DNA of 64,000 nucleotides from Desulfogranum japonicum DSM 18378 (GTDB taxonomy: Bacteria; Desulfobacterota; Desulfobulbia; Desulfobulbales; Desulfobulbaceae): positions 168,585-232,584 of the forward strand of contig NZ_AUCV01000004.1 in NCBI RefSeq assembly GCF_000429945.1, in the 5' to 3' direction. Below the pieces are notes generated by a model. It worked only from the letters and a program-made list of their open reading frames with translations, made no database searches and was not told where the DNA came from. The translations under genes were made by a program, and so were the position numbers. Below are positions 34,383 to 42,856 of this stretch, piece by piece (position 1 is the stretch's first letter; each line of letters starts with the position of its first letter).

Positions 34383-36965
34383 ATGATGAATGATAGCAGG
34401 AAGACACATTCTTTCACCCATACTGCTCCTGTGACCTCGGTCTTTTACAGGCTTATGATTCCACTATGCCTGATTGTATTCCTGTTGGTAAGTGGTTTTT
34501 CAGTCGCCCTGCTTTTAACCTATCAGCATGGAAAAGAGCAATTCATCAAACAGATGATGGCTGACGTGGAGGGGAGCCTGGAGGTGACCATTAAAAGAGG
34601 TGCGACCTCCCTTTCTGCTCTCAGCGAACTTCTGCTTCGAGAACCCGGCCTCAAAACTGCACTGCAGGAGCAGGACAGAGACCAGCTCCAAGCCCTATTC
34701 ACTCCCATCTTTAACAAAACGCTTAGCAAATATTCTGTTACTCACCTGTATTTCCACCAAGTTGACCAGGCGATTCTATTACGCATCCACAAACCGGAAA
34801 TGCAGGCAGGAGCCATTGAAAGGGCAACACTTGCAAATGCTGAAAAAAGCGGACAGGCATGGAATGTGGAACTGGATGCCGGTGGAACGCTTTCCCTGCG
34901 GGTTGTTACACCTGTATATGCCAATGACAACCTAGTAGGATACATGGAACTCGCCCAGGAAATATATCCCTTCTTACAACTGCTGCACACAAGATTGCAT
35001 GTAGATATGGCTGTGACAGTGAACAAACAACTCCTGCAACGTGAACTGTGGGAACAAAGCAAGCAACAGGCCATGAATAGGTACAGTTGGGATCGTTACG
35101 ACGACAGGGTTCTTGTGTATGCCTCCCGTCCCTATCTGGCAACGCAACTGGATGCATTGTTCGAGAAAGGACATGTACAACGGTCTAATCAAATATTTAG
35201 AACAAAAACAGCAGATTCGCGAGATTTGCAAATATTCTCACACCCTTTCCAAGATACAAAAAAAAATACAATTGCTGACATTTTCGTCTTTTACGACAAT
35301 ACAGCCACCCAGAAAGCATTTACCCTTCTCATATACCAAATTGCGGCTATGGCCACCCTCCTGTTGGGATTCCTTGTTGCTCTCTTCACCCTTCTCTTAC
35401 GAAGGACAGACCGGCACATTTCAGACCAGCAGAGCCAACTTGCGGAAAATGAACGTCTGCAAAGATCGATTTTGGAGGCTCTGGACCATTCCGGGCTCTA
35501 TCTCATGGTTGTTGGTGCGCAATACAAAATTAAATATATGAGCAATGGGATGATGCAGGATTTTGGAAATCTGGTCGGCCAAACATGTTACCGTGCCATA
35601 ACAGGTAAAAATGCTCCTCCGGCAAGTTGCCCGCTCAGTAAGGTGTTGGAAACAGGACTGGTCCTGCACCACGAATGCACGTTGCCTGACAAACGTTCTT
35701 TCAGCATGATAGCCGTTCCCTACACGGACATAGACGGCACTCTCTGCAAGCTGGAAATCATGCGCGAAACCACTGAACAGAAAAAGATGGAAGAGAGGCA
35801 GCAGGCTCTGGAAAAAGAATTGCAGCGCAGCAAAAAAATGGAAGCCATTGGGCTTCTGGCTGGCGGAGTTGCACATGACCTCAACAACATTCTGGCCGGT
35901 GTTGTAGGGTATCCGGAGATGATCCTTGAAGACCTGCCGGAAGAGAGTGAATTACGCCAACCACTGCTTGAAATTCAGGATTCAGGAATCAGAGCCGCCG
36001 CGGTGGTGGCAGACATGCTGACACTTACCAGGGGAGCGGCTATTGCCAAGACTTCCCATGATCTTCATACATTGGTGCAGAACCATCTGCAATCTCTGGA
36101 GTATATCGAACTCGCTGCCCGCCATCCGAATATAACACTGTATCTTGAACTACATGCAGAGCAGGCTACCATCCTCTGTTCTGCAATTCATATCAGTAAA
36201 ACCCTGTACAATCTTCTCAGCAATGCCATGGAAGCCATGGCAAACGATCAGGGAAAAGTGATTATCTCAAGCGAGAATCAAATCATTGATGAGGAACGTG
36301 CCGATACACAGGTCATGCAAACGGGCACATGGGTTGTGCTCAGTGTACGCGATACAGGACCCGGCATGGATGAAAAACACATGGATCATATTTTTGAACC
36401 ATTTTACACGCTCAAAGAAATGGGCCGCAGCGGTACAGGATTGGGACTGAGTATTGTCTGGAATACGATGAAGGACCATAACGGAAAGGTTGAAGTTGAA
36501 AATACCGGACAAGGAACCTGCTTCAGATTGTTCTTCCCGACCTGCGACACAACCGGGGCCCCTTGTGAGCCGGAAAACAAAGAGCAAAATATCAGGGGAA
36601 ACGGAGAGCATATTCTAATCATCGACGACGAATCCCAGCTGCGCAAACTTGCAACCAAGATGTTGAAAAACCTGGGATATACAGTAGACTCCGTATCTTC
36701 TGGAGAAGAAGCACTGCGTTTTCTCAAAGACCAGCCTGTTGACCTGATAATTCTTGATATGCTTATGGAACCGGGGATGGATGGACGCCAGACCTATGGG
36801 GAGATTCTTAACCTTCATCCTGGTCAAAAGGCGATCATTGCCAGCGGCTTTTCCGAAAGTGACGATATACGTGCAGTCCTGCACATGGGTGCCTCCGGCT
36901 TTACCCAGAAGCCATATTCCATAACACAACTTGGTCTGGCTGTGAAAAACGCCCTTTCATCATAA
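34383..36965 (+). CDS. hybrid histidine kinase (dCache-PAS-HisKA-HATPase-REC)
   Basis: 860 residues. TM1 is about 22-45. The periplasmic double-Cache-like sensor spans about 50-315 (ADVEGSLEVTIKRGATSLSA, LYFHQVDQAILLRIHKP, SLRVVTPVYANDNLVGYMEL). TM2 is about 320-345; a PAS-like domain (SILEALDHSGLYLMVVGA) follows. HisKA has [17 protein letters not shown]. HATPase has NLLSNAMEAM, VRDTGPGMD and GTGLGLSIVW. The REC domain has ILIIDD and ILDMLMEPGMDG. Its kinase and REC regions closely resemble those of the 30764 kinase, suggesting duplication with swapped sensors. ATG 34383 or 34386 is the likely start; an upstream TTG is less likely. Confidence 0.9.
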   Translation: MMNDSRKTHSFTHTAPVTSVFYRLMIPLCLIVFLLVSGFSVALLLTYQHGKEQFIKQMMADVEGSLEVTIKRGATSLSALSELLLREPGLKTALQEQDRDQLQALFTPIFNKTLSKYSVTHLYFHQVDQAILLRIHKPEMQAGAIERATLANAEKSGQAWNVELDAGGTLSLRVVTPVYANDNLVGYMELAQEIYPFLQLLHTRLHVDMAVTVNKQLLQRELWEQSKQQAMNRYSWDRYDDRVLVYASRPYLATQLDALFEKGHVQRSNQIFRTKTADSRDLQIFSHPFQDTKKNTIADIFVFYDNTATQKAFTLLIYQIAAMATLLLGFLVALFTLLLRRTDRHISDQQSQLAENERLQRSILEALDHSGLYLMVVGAQYKIKYMSNGMMQDFGNLVGQTCYRAITGKNAPPASCPLSKVLETGLVLHHECTLPDKRSFSMIAVPYTDIDGTLCKLEIMRETTEQKKMEERQQALEKELQRSKKMEAIGLLAGGVAHDLNNILAGVVGYPEMILEDLPEESELRQPLLEIQDSGIRAAAVVADMLTLTRGAAIAKTSHDLHTLVQNHLQSLEYIELAARHPNITLYLELHAEQATILCSAIHISKTLYNLLSNAMEAMANDQGKVIISSENQIIDEERADTQVMQTGTWVVLSVRDTGPGMDEKHMDHIFEPFYTLKEMGRSGTGLGLSIVWNTMKDHNGKVEVENTGQGTCFRLFFPTCDTTGAPCEPENKEQNIRGNGEHILIIDDESQLRKLATKMLKNLGYTVDSVSSGEEALRFLKDQPVDLIILDMLMEPGMDGRQTYGEILNLHPGQKAIIASGFSESDDIRAVLHMGASGFTQKPYSITQLGLAVKNALSS

Positions 36966-37132
36966 ATACACGTATCTTCAGCTATGGGTGATTATCTTTT
37001 CCTGTTCCCGTTTCAGCATGCATTGTTGACAACATATTACGCTGCATGTATTGCAAATATGCATCCATAAATACAAGTACAGTGCATTGCAAAACATGGT
37101 TGTGAGAACTCCTGGCAGGTATCTGTATACAC

Positions 37133-37160
37133 TTGACAACCCCAGATTTCATGGTATGAC
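37133..37160 (+). promoter_or_regulatory. sigma70 promoter
   Basis: TTGACA (37133-37138), 16-bp spacer, TATGAC (37155-37160), 30 bp before the LEA-type lipoprotein start. An AGGAG ribosome site follows at 37177. Confidence 0.6.
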
Positions 37161-37189
37161 CTGTTTGAAAATCAATCAGGAGATAGCCC

Positions 37190-37696
37190 ATGCGCACAAT
37201 AACCTCCCTTTCACATCTGTTGCTGCTCAGCCTGTTGCTCATTTTTGGTGGATGTGCCGGATTCAACCACATAAGTGAACCACCAACCATTACTGTAGCC
37301 AATGTGCAGATTCAGGAAATCAAGGCCATGGAAAGCACCTTTCTCCTGGAATTACGCGTGCTCAATTTCAATGATTCCCCCCTGGAAATCAAAGGTCTTC
37401 AGTGCGATCTGGATATTGACGATCGTCCTTTTGCGCGTGGGATAACCAACCAGGAAATCACAGTACCTTCTTTTGGTTCAGCCCTGGTCCCTGTTCAGGT
37501 TTACGCATCCATGTTTGAAATGATTTCCTCAGTGGCAGAAATCATCGGGAACACCCAGCAATCAGCAAGCAGCTCCGCCCCTTTGAATTACCGGTTGAGC
37601 GGCAAGGTCCGCATAGACGGGGCCGGAATATTGAAAACCTTACCATTTACCAGTGAAGGTGAATTGTCTTTCAACAAAGCAGCTGCAACAAGATAG
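37190..37696 (+). CDS. LEA type 2 (WHy domain) family lipoprotein
   Basis: 168 residues. The signal peptide has a lipobox LIFGGC (Cys about 22). The mature part is one WHy/LEA-2 beta-sandwich: PPTITVANVQIQEIKAMEST, FLLELRVLNFNDSPLEIKGL, LDIDDRPFARGI and YRLSGKVRIDGAGILKTLPF. In bacteria such proteins are linked to desiccation or stress protection, or are of unknown role. It is preceded by a good promoter and AGGAG. Monocistronic: an R3 fragment separates it from the next operon. Confidence 0.87.
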   Translation: MRTITSLSHLLLLSLLLIFGGCAGFNHISEPPTITVANVQIQEIKAMESTFLLELRVLNFNDSPLEIKGLQCDLDIDDRPFARGITNQEITVPSFGSALVPVQVYASMFEMISSVAEIIGNTQQSASSSAPLNYRLSGKVRIDGAGILKTLPFTSEGELSFNKAAATR

Positions 37697-37722
37697 TGCT
37701 ATCCACAAAATAACGTTTGGCA

Positions 37723-37787
37723 CATGGTAACCGGTTACAACTACCAGGAACTTTCAAGTTTATCCGTTTCCCTCATGAGTAGTTACG
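37723..37787 (+). repeat. R3 intergenic repeat, copy c (right half only)
   Basis: CATGGTAACCGGTTACAAC, then CTTTCAAGTTTATCCGTTTCC and CTCATGAGTAGTTAC, match the right half of the R3 copies. The remaining bases to the amrA start (37788-37986) hold no recognisable gene. Confidence 0.65.
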
Positions 37788-37986
37788 GCATATGCTGAAA
37801 AAAATGATTTCTGGAACATACCCATTTCACAAGGGAATATGATTTTCCCCGTAATGACAATTGAGAGTATTACCGGGAGCTCCCTCCCAGGCCATTTCCT
37901 GACGCTCACAAGATAACTGTTGACAAGCCCGATATCTGCAATAGAGTACGGGGCCTGCAAAAGCATTCAACCCTGAGGAGTGAATT

Positions 37987-38568
37987 GTGCTGAACCAAAA
38001 GCAGGGGAAGATTTTAGTTCAGCTTGCACGGCAGGAAATTGAGCAGCATTTACATATGGATGCAAGCAATCCTGTCTCGGAAGCAGACCTGAACGACCCT
38101 ATTTTTTCCATCAAACACGGTGTTTTTGTAACTCTCCACAAGCGGGAAGCCTTGCGTGGCTGCATCGGCAGTTTACAGGGTTTTGAACCTTTGTGTGATG
38201 CGGTGCGACGGCATGCAATCAATGCAGCCTTTCATGACCACAGGTTTGAGCCGGTTTCGCCTGCCGAAGTTCCTTTACTGCATATTGAGGTATCCATCCT
38301 CAGCCCACCACAAAAGCTGGACTACTCCAGCGGACAGGAACTGCCTTCTCTGCTGACACCGCAGGAAGACGGTGTCATTATCCGCTCTGCAACCGGCCTG
38401 AGCGCAACGTTTCTCCCCCAGGTATGGAAACAACTGCCCCAACCTGAATTATTTTTAGGGCATCTCTGTCGAAAAGCTGGCCTGGCCGAGCACGCATGGC
38501 TCCATGATCAGCTTGAAGTTGAAACCTATCGCGTGCAATATTTTGAGGAATCCCGTCATACGGGATAG
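37987..38568 (+). CDS. amrA: AmmeMemoRadiSam system protein A (AMMECR1 domain)
   Basis: 193 residues of one AMMECR1 domain. It has GVFVTLHKREALRGCIGSLQ with the invariant LRGCIG, then VRRHAINAAFHDHRFEP, IEVSILSPP and LSATFLPQVW. In other genomes this family sits with a Memo-like protein and a radical SAM protein; here those partners are absent, and a YkgJ-like protein and biotin synthase follow instead. The start is GTG 37987, with GAGGAGT 7-8 nt upstream. The next gene starts 6 bp after its stop, so it heads the bioBA operon. Biochemical function is unknown. Confidence 0.9.
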   Translation: MLNQKQGKILVQLARQEIEQHLHMDASNPVSEADLNDPIFSIKHGVFVTLHKREALRGCIGSLQGFEPLCDAVRRHAINAAFHDHRFEPVSPAEVPLLHIEVSILSPPQKLDYSSGQELPSLLTPQEDGVIIRSATGLSATFLPQVWKQLPQPELFLGHLCRKAGLAEHAWLHDQLEVETYRVQYFEESRHTG

Positions 38569-38574
38569 TATTTC

Positions 38575-39219
38575 ATGGGTGAACTTTTTTTACCGCCTGA
38601 GCTTTCCTGCGAGATTGCTGAGATCTATGCAACAATGGCAGAAAGCTATGACCAGGTTGCCAAACAGATTTCCCTGACCTGTCAGGGTTGTCCCGATAAC
38701 TGCTGTGACTCCTATTTTCAGCACTATACATACTGTGAATGGGCCTACCTTTGGGAAGGCATACGTAAACTCGACGACGATCAGCTCGACCATATCACGG
38801 CACAAGCCAAAGCCTATGTGCATGAAAGCACAGACCTGATAAGCAAACAGATACGACCACAAATTCCCTGTCCACTGCTCAGTGAGGAGGGATTGTGCGG
38901 TTTGTATGCCCACCGCCTGATGATATGCCGGACCCACGGGGTTCCTGCCACATTGACGCGTCCGGATGGACAACACATGCGCTTTCCCGGCTGTTTTCGC
39001 TGCCAGGAAATTGTCAAAGACCGTTATGCAGTAGAAGCCGACGCACCTGCCATGGAAAGGACCATTCTCTACCAGCGCCTGGCACAACTGGAATCACGGT
39101 TCCTCGGACACAAGCGCCACCTGTACCCCCGCATTAAAATGACCATAGCTGAAATGATTGTAAAAGGTCCTCCCCAGGATATTAAATCATGCATTAAAGG
39201 TCAGGAGGACTGTTTATGA
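38575..39219 (+). CDS. YkgJ-like cysteine-cluster protein
   Basis: 214 residues with an N-terminal Cys cluster (CQGCPDNCCDSYF) and later CPLLSEEGLCGLYAHRLMIC and FPGCFRCQEIV. These are the spacing and LC.LY..RP-type features of the YkgJ/CxxCxxCC family, which are putative zinc or iron-sulfur ligands. It sits between amrA (6 bp) and bioB (ATGA overlap), so it is cotranscribed and perhaps helps Fe-S enzyme maturation or methylation; that is inference. No signal peptide. Confidence 0.72.
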   Translation: MGELFLPPELSCEIAEIYATMAESYDQVAKQISLTCQGCPDNCCDSYFQHYTYCEWAYLWEGIRKLDDDQLDHITAQAKAYVHESTDLISKQIRPQIPCPLLSEEGLCGLYAHRLMICRTHGVPATLTRPDGQHMRFPGCFRCQEIVKDRYAVEADAPAMERTILYQRLAQLESRFLGHKRHLYPRIKMTIAEMIVKGPPQDIKSCIKGQEDCL

Positions 39220-40196
39220 CACCTGGATTGGATACACTGGTGCAACAGATAATACGTGAAGATCTGCAACTGGATGCGGAGACTGCAAACAAGTTAGCTG
39301 TCCTGCCGGACAAAGAACCGCTGTTGCAAGCTGCAGATGCGGTCCGAAAACATTTTATGGGCAATCATTTTCATCTCTGCTCCATCATTAATGCACGCAG
39401 CGGCAACTGCACTGAAAATTGTCGGTTCTGTGCACAGTCAGCCAGACATCACACAGGTATTGATACCTACACCATGATTGAGCATGACGAGGCTATGACC
39501 ATCGCCAAAGACAACGACCTCAACGGTGTGCACAGATTGTCTCTGGTGACTTCAGGCCGCAGTCTGAATGCTGAAACCCTGGAGCAGCTGATTTCCCTGT
39601 ACAGGGATATTTCAGCTGTTACTGCCATGCAGTTATGTACTTCTGCCGGTATGCTCACCAAGGACATCGCGGATACACTTGTCACTGCCGGGGTATCCAG
39701 ATACCATTGCAACCTGGAGGCAAACAAAGAGTATTTTCCCAAGGTCTGTACCACTCATACCTGGGAAGAAAAAGTCAATACCCTTGAAATTGCAAAAAAA
39801 GCAGGAATGACCCTTTGTTCTGGCGGTATCATAGGTATGGGTGAATCCATGGAGGACCGTATAGCCCTTGCCTTTGAACTGAGGGAACTTAACGTACTCT
39901 CCATCCCGATCAACATCCTGACTCCCATTCCCGGCACACCTCTGGAACAACTGGAGCCCCTTACGACAGAGGATGTCCTGACAGTGGTTGCCCTGTTCAG
40001 GCTGATCAATCCCCAGGCAGTCATCCGTATGGCAGGAGGACGACAACAACTGGGCAAGGATCAGTATCGCTGCTTTACGGCAGGAGCGAACGGAGCCATT
40101 GTTGGAAACTATCTGACTACAACCGGCTCAGGCATTGACGGTGACCTTGCCCAACTGGGAAAACTGGGATACACCTTTAAACAGGAAGCAGAATGA
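39216..40196 (+). CDS. bioB: biotin synthase
   Basis: A radical SAM enzyme inserting sulfur into dethiobiotin. 326 residues. The [4Fe-4S]-SAM motif is C65-x3-C69-x2-C72 in [28 protein letters not shown] precedes it, and [30 protein letters not shown] and [10 protein letters not shown] follow, all standard BioB landmarks including the [2Fe-2S] ligands. It overlaps the YkgJ-like stop and the bioA start by ATGA, giving tight coupling. No BirA site or riboswitch is visible upstream of bioB. Confidence 0.95.
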   Translation: MTPGLDTLVQQIIREDLQLDAETANKLAVLPDKEPLLQAADAVRKHFMGNHFHLCSIINARSGNCTENCRFCAQSARHHTGIDTYTMIEHDEAMTIAKDNDLNGVHRLSLVTSGRSLNAETLEQLISLYRDISAVTAMQLCTSAGMLTKDIADTLVTAGVSRYHCNLEANKEYFPKVCTTHTWEEKVNTLEIAKKAGMTLCSGGIIGMGESMEDRIALAFELRELNVLSIPINILTPIPGTPLEQLEPLTTEDVLTVVALFRLINPQAVIRMAGGRQQLGKDQYRCFTAGANGAIVGNYLTTTGSGIDGDLAQLGKLGYTFKQEAE

Positions 40197-41479
40197 TGTC
40201 AGCCGACCAGATGCTCGACTTTGACCGCAACCATCTCTGGCATCCTTACACCTCCATGACCAACCCTTTGCCTGTTTTTCCGGTCAGATCTGCCTCAGGC
40301 GTCACCATTGAACTCCAGGACGGCCGTCAACTCATTGATGGTATGTCTTCCTGGTGGTCTGTGATCCATGGCTATAGACACCCTGCCCTGGATGCAGCAG
40401 CAAAAAAACAGCTCGATTGCATGTCCCATGTCATGTTTGGAGGTTTAACCCATGAACCGGCTGTTCATCTTGGCCAACTCCTGGTTGAGATGTCTCCTCC
40501 CGGACTGGACAAGGTCTTTCTCTGCGACTCCGGTTCTGTCAGCGTGGAAGTCGCTTTAAAAATGGCCCTCCAGTATTGGCATGTATCCGGAAAGCCAGAG
40601 AAACACAGACTACTCACTATCCGTGGAGGGTATCATGGAGACACCTTTCACGCCATGTCTGTCTGCGACCCTGTCACCGGTATGCACACCCTGTTTGAAC
40701 GTTCCCTGCCTAAGCAGCTGTTTGCTCCACGTCCCACCTGCCGTTTTGGGGAAGAATGGAACCCAGAGGATTTACAGGACATGGAGGAACTCCTTGCCCG
40801 GAACCACGAGGAAATAGCAGCTGTCATTGTTGAGCCCATTGTGCAGGGCGCCGGCGGGATGTGGTTTTATCACCCTGAGTATCTCAAAGGCTTACGGGCC
40901 CTCTGTGACAGGTATAATGTCCTGCTCATCTTTGATGAAATCGCCACGGGATTTGGCAGAACCGGCACCCTGTTTGCTGCTGAACATGCCGGTATCTCAC
41001 CGGACATCATGTGCCTGGGAAAAGCCATAACAGGCGGATACATGACCCTGGCAGCAACCCTTGCCAGTGAAGATGTGGGGATCACCACGTCACAAGGTTC
41101 TCCAGGTGTCTTCATGCACGGCCCGACCTTCATGGGAAATCCCCTGGCCTGTGCCGTGGCTTGCGCATCGTTGCAGATTCTCCAGAGCGGAGCATGGAAA
41201 GAGCAGCTGAAAAACATTGAACAACAGTTGCAGGATGAACTTGCTCCGGCAAGGGAGATGGACACAGTCTCCGATGTTCGCGTACTTGGAGGTATCGGCG
41301 TCATTGAAACCAGGGAACCGGCCAACATGGCAAAAATGCAGCAATTCTTTGTGGAAAACGGTGTCTGGATTCGCCCCTTTGGCCGCTTGCTCTATATCAT
41401 GCCACCCTATATAATACAGCCTGAAGAGTTACGTCAGCTGACATCTGTCATGGTTAAGGCAGCGGCTATCACCCCCTGA
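40193..41479 (+). CDS. bioA: adenosylmethionine-8-amino-7-oxononanoate aminotransferase
   Basis: A PLP enzyme making 7,8-diaminopelargonic acid using SAM as amino donor. 428 residues. It has HLWHPYTSM near the N-terminus, [47 protein letters not shown] and the PLP-Lys segment [15 protein letters not shown], then [15 protein letters not shown], all class III BioA features. It overlaps bioB by four bases. bioD, bioF and bioC/H are not in the window, so the pathway is split. Confidence 0.96.
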   Translation: MMSADQMLDFDRNHLWHPYTSMTNPLPVFPVRSASGVTIELQDGRQLIDGMSSWWSVIHGYRHPALDAAAKKQLDCMSHVMFGGLTHEPAVHLGQLLVEMSPPGLDKVFLCDSGSVSVEVALKMALQYWHVSGKPEKHRLLTIRGGYHGDTFHAMSVCDPVTGMHTLFERSLPKQLFAPRPTCRFGEEWNPEDLQDMEELLARNHEEIAAVIVEPIVQGAGGMWFYHPEYLKGLRALCDRYNVLLIFDEIATGFGRTGTLFAAEHAGISPDIMCLGKAITGGYMTLAATLASEDVGITTSQGSPGVFMHGPTFMGNPLACAVACASLQILQSGAWKEQLKNIEQQLQDELAPAREMDTVSDVRVLGGIGVIETREPANMAKMQQFFVENGVWIRPFGRLLYIMPPYIIQPEELRQLTSVMVKAAAITP

Positions 41480-41613
41480 ACCGTGTAGGCTGCGAATGTA
41501 CAGCTTTTCTTACCAACAATGCTTGCTGAAAGTAGCATTCAGCGTTGCCGTAGTACTTACCGCAGAGTAACAGGGAGTACATTGTTTCCCCATAACAACA
41601 GAGAGAAGTCTCC

Positions 41614-42786
41614 ATGCTAGCCCGCGAGGTTGTCAATAAATCCGTCTTACTGTTGCTGGTCCTGGGTATTTCAGCCCTGTTCCTCACCATGATCAGCCAG
41701 TTTCTCATGCCCCTGTTCATGGCCGGGCTTTTTTCAGCCATAGTTCATCCAACACACAGATGGTTGAGTCAAAAATTAGGCGGGCGGACCAATATCTCCG
41801 CCATAATTCTACTCATTGGCATTGTTGTACTGGTCATGGTTCCATTGACCATACTGATTGGCGTAGTGGTATCCCAGGCAATCAGTGTTGGCCAGTCAGT
41901 CACGCCCTGGGTACAGACATTCATCAACGAGCCAAGCGTTCTTACCCAGTATATAGCAAAAATTCCTTATGCGGAACATATCCTTCCGTACAGGGAAATG
42001 CTGATTGAAAAAGCCGGTCAGATTGTGGGCATTGTCACCACATTTTTGATAGATAACCTCAATTCGGGTGCCAAGCTCACGGTCAACGCCATATTCAGCA
42101 CGGTCATCATGCTCTATACCATGTTCTATTTTCTGAATACGGGCAAGGTTCTGCTGGACAAAATTCTCTACTTTCTGCCCCTCCATGATCGTGATGAGCA
42201 ACTCTTACTGAACCGTTTTACCTCTGTTACCACTGCAACCCTGAAAGGCACCCTGATTATCGGCATCATGCAGGGAACCATCTGTGGACTTGCTTTTGCT
42301 TTGGCTGGTATTCATGCCTCTGTTTTCTGGGGGACAGTCATGGCAGTGATGTCCATTGTCCCGGCATTCGGCACAGCCATTATCTGGTTGCCGGCATTGA
42401 TCATTCTCGCCTTATCTGGAGATATTACAGGTGTCCTTATTCTTGCCATCCTGTGTGGTGCGGTTGCAGGCAACCTGGACAATGTCATCCGTCCCCGTCT
42501 GGTCGGTAAGGACACGGAAATGCATGACCTTTTTGTCCTGTTCGGTACCCTTGGCGGCATCACAATGTTCGGCATTCTGGGTATCATCATAGGCCCCATT
42601 GTTGCCGCACTCTTTATCTCTTTGTGGGAAATTTATGGCAAGGCTTTTCATGCCTATCTTCCAGAAGTCGGGGTAAGTCTGAAACACTCTTCAAATCAAC
42701 CAGAATCAAATGAGGAACAAGGGAAAGGAGAACTACAGGAAAACCAGGAAGTTGTCAAAGACACCGATGATCCGAAAACCGAATGA
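41614..42786 (+). CDS. AI-2E family transporter
   Basis: 390 residues, polytopic, with 7-8 TM segments. Family features are LFLTMISQFLMPLFMAGLFS, the soluble segment around VLTQYIAKIPYAEHI, and the C-terminal conserved stretch AVMSIVPAFGTAIIWLPAL plus LDNVIRPRLVGKDTEMHDL and GIIIGPIVAALFISLWEIY. It ends with a charged Glu/Asn-rich tail. Some members export autoinducer-2, others are Na+/H+ antiporters; the substrate here is unknown. AGAGAG precedes ATG 41614. Confidence 0.9.
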   Translation: MLAREVVNKSVLLLLVLGISALFLTMISQFLMPLFMAGLFSAIVHPTHRWLSQKLGGRTNISAIILLIGIVVLVMVPLTILIGVVVSQAISVGQSVTPWVQTFINEPSVLTQYIAKIPYAEHILPYREMLIEKAGQIVGIVTTFLIDNLNSGAKLTVNAIFSTVIMLYTMFYFLNTGKVLLDKILYFLPLHDRDEQLLLNRFTSVTTATLKGTLIIGIMQGTICGLAFALAGIHASVFWGTVMAVMSIVPAFGTAIIWLPALIILALSGDITGVLILAILCGAVAGNLDNVIRPRLVGKDTEMHDLFVLFGTLGGITMFGILGIIIGPIVAALFISLWEIYGKAFHAYLPEVGVSLKHSSNQPESNEEQGKGELQENQEVVKDTDDPKTE

Positions 42787-42806
42787 AGCCTTTTATTTAG
42801 CGAAAG

Positions 42807-42842
42807 CAACTACTCACCAAGGAGACGGATACACATGAAAGC
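42807..42842 (-). repeat. R3 intergenic repeat, small inverted fragment
   Basis: CAACTACTCACCAAGGAGACGG then ATACACATGAAAG matches the reverse complement of the R3 right end (CTTTCAAGTTTATCC... GAGTAGTTAC) with a few changes. It lies between convergent genes. Confidence 0.4.
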
Positions 42843-42856
42843 CTCTCCTCTTGGTA

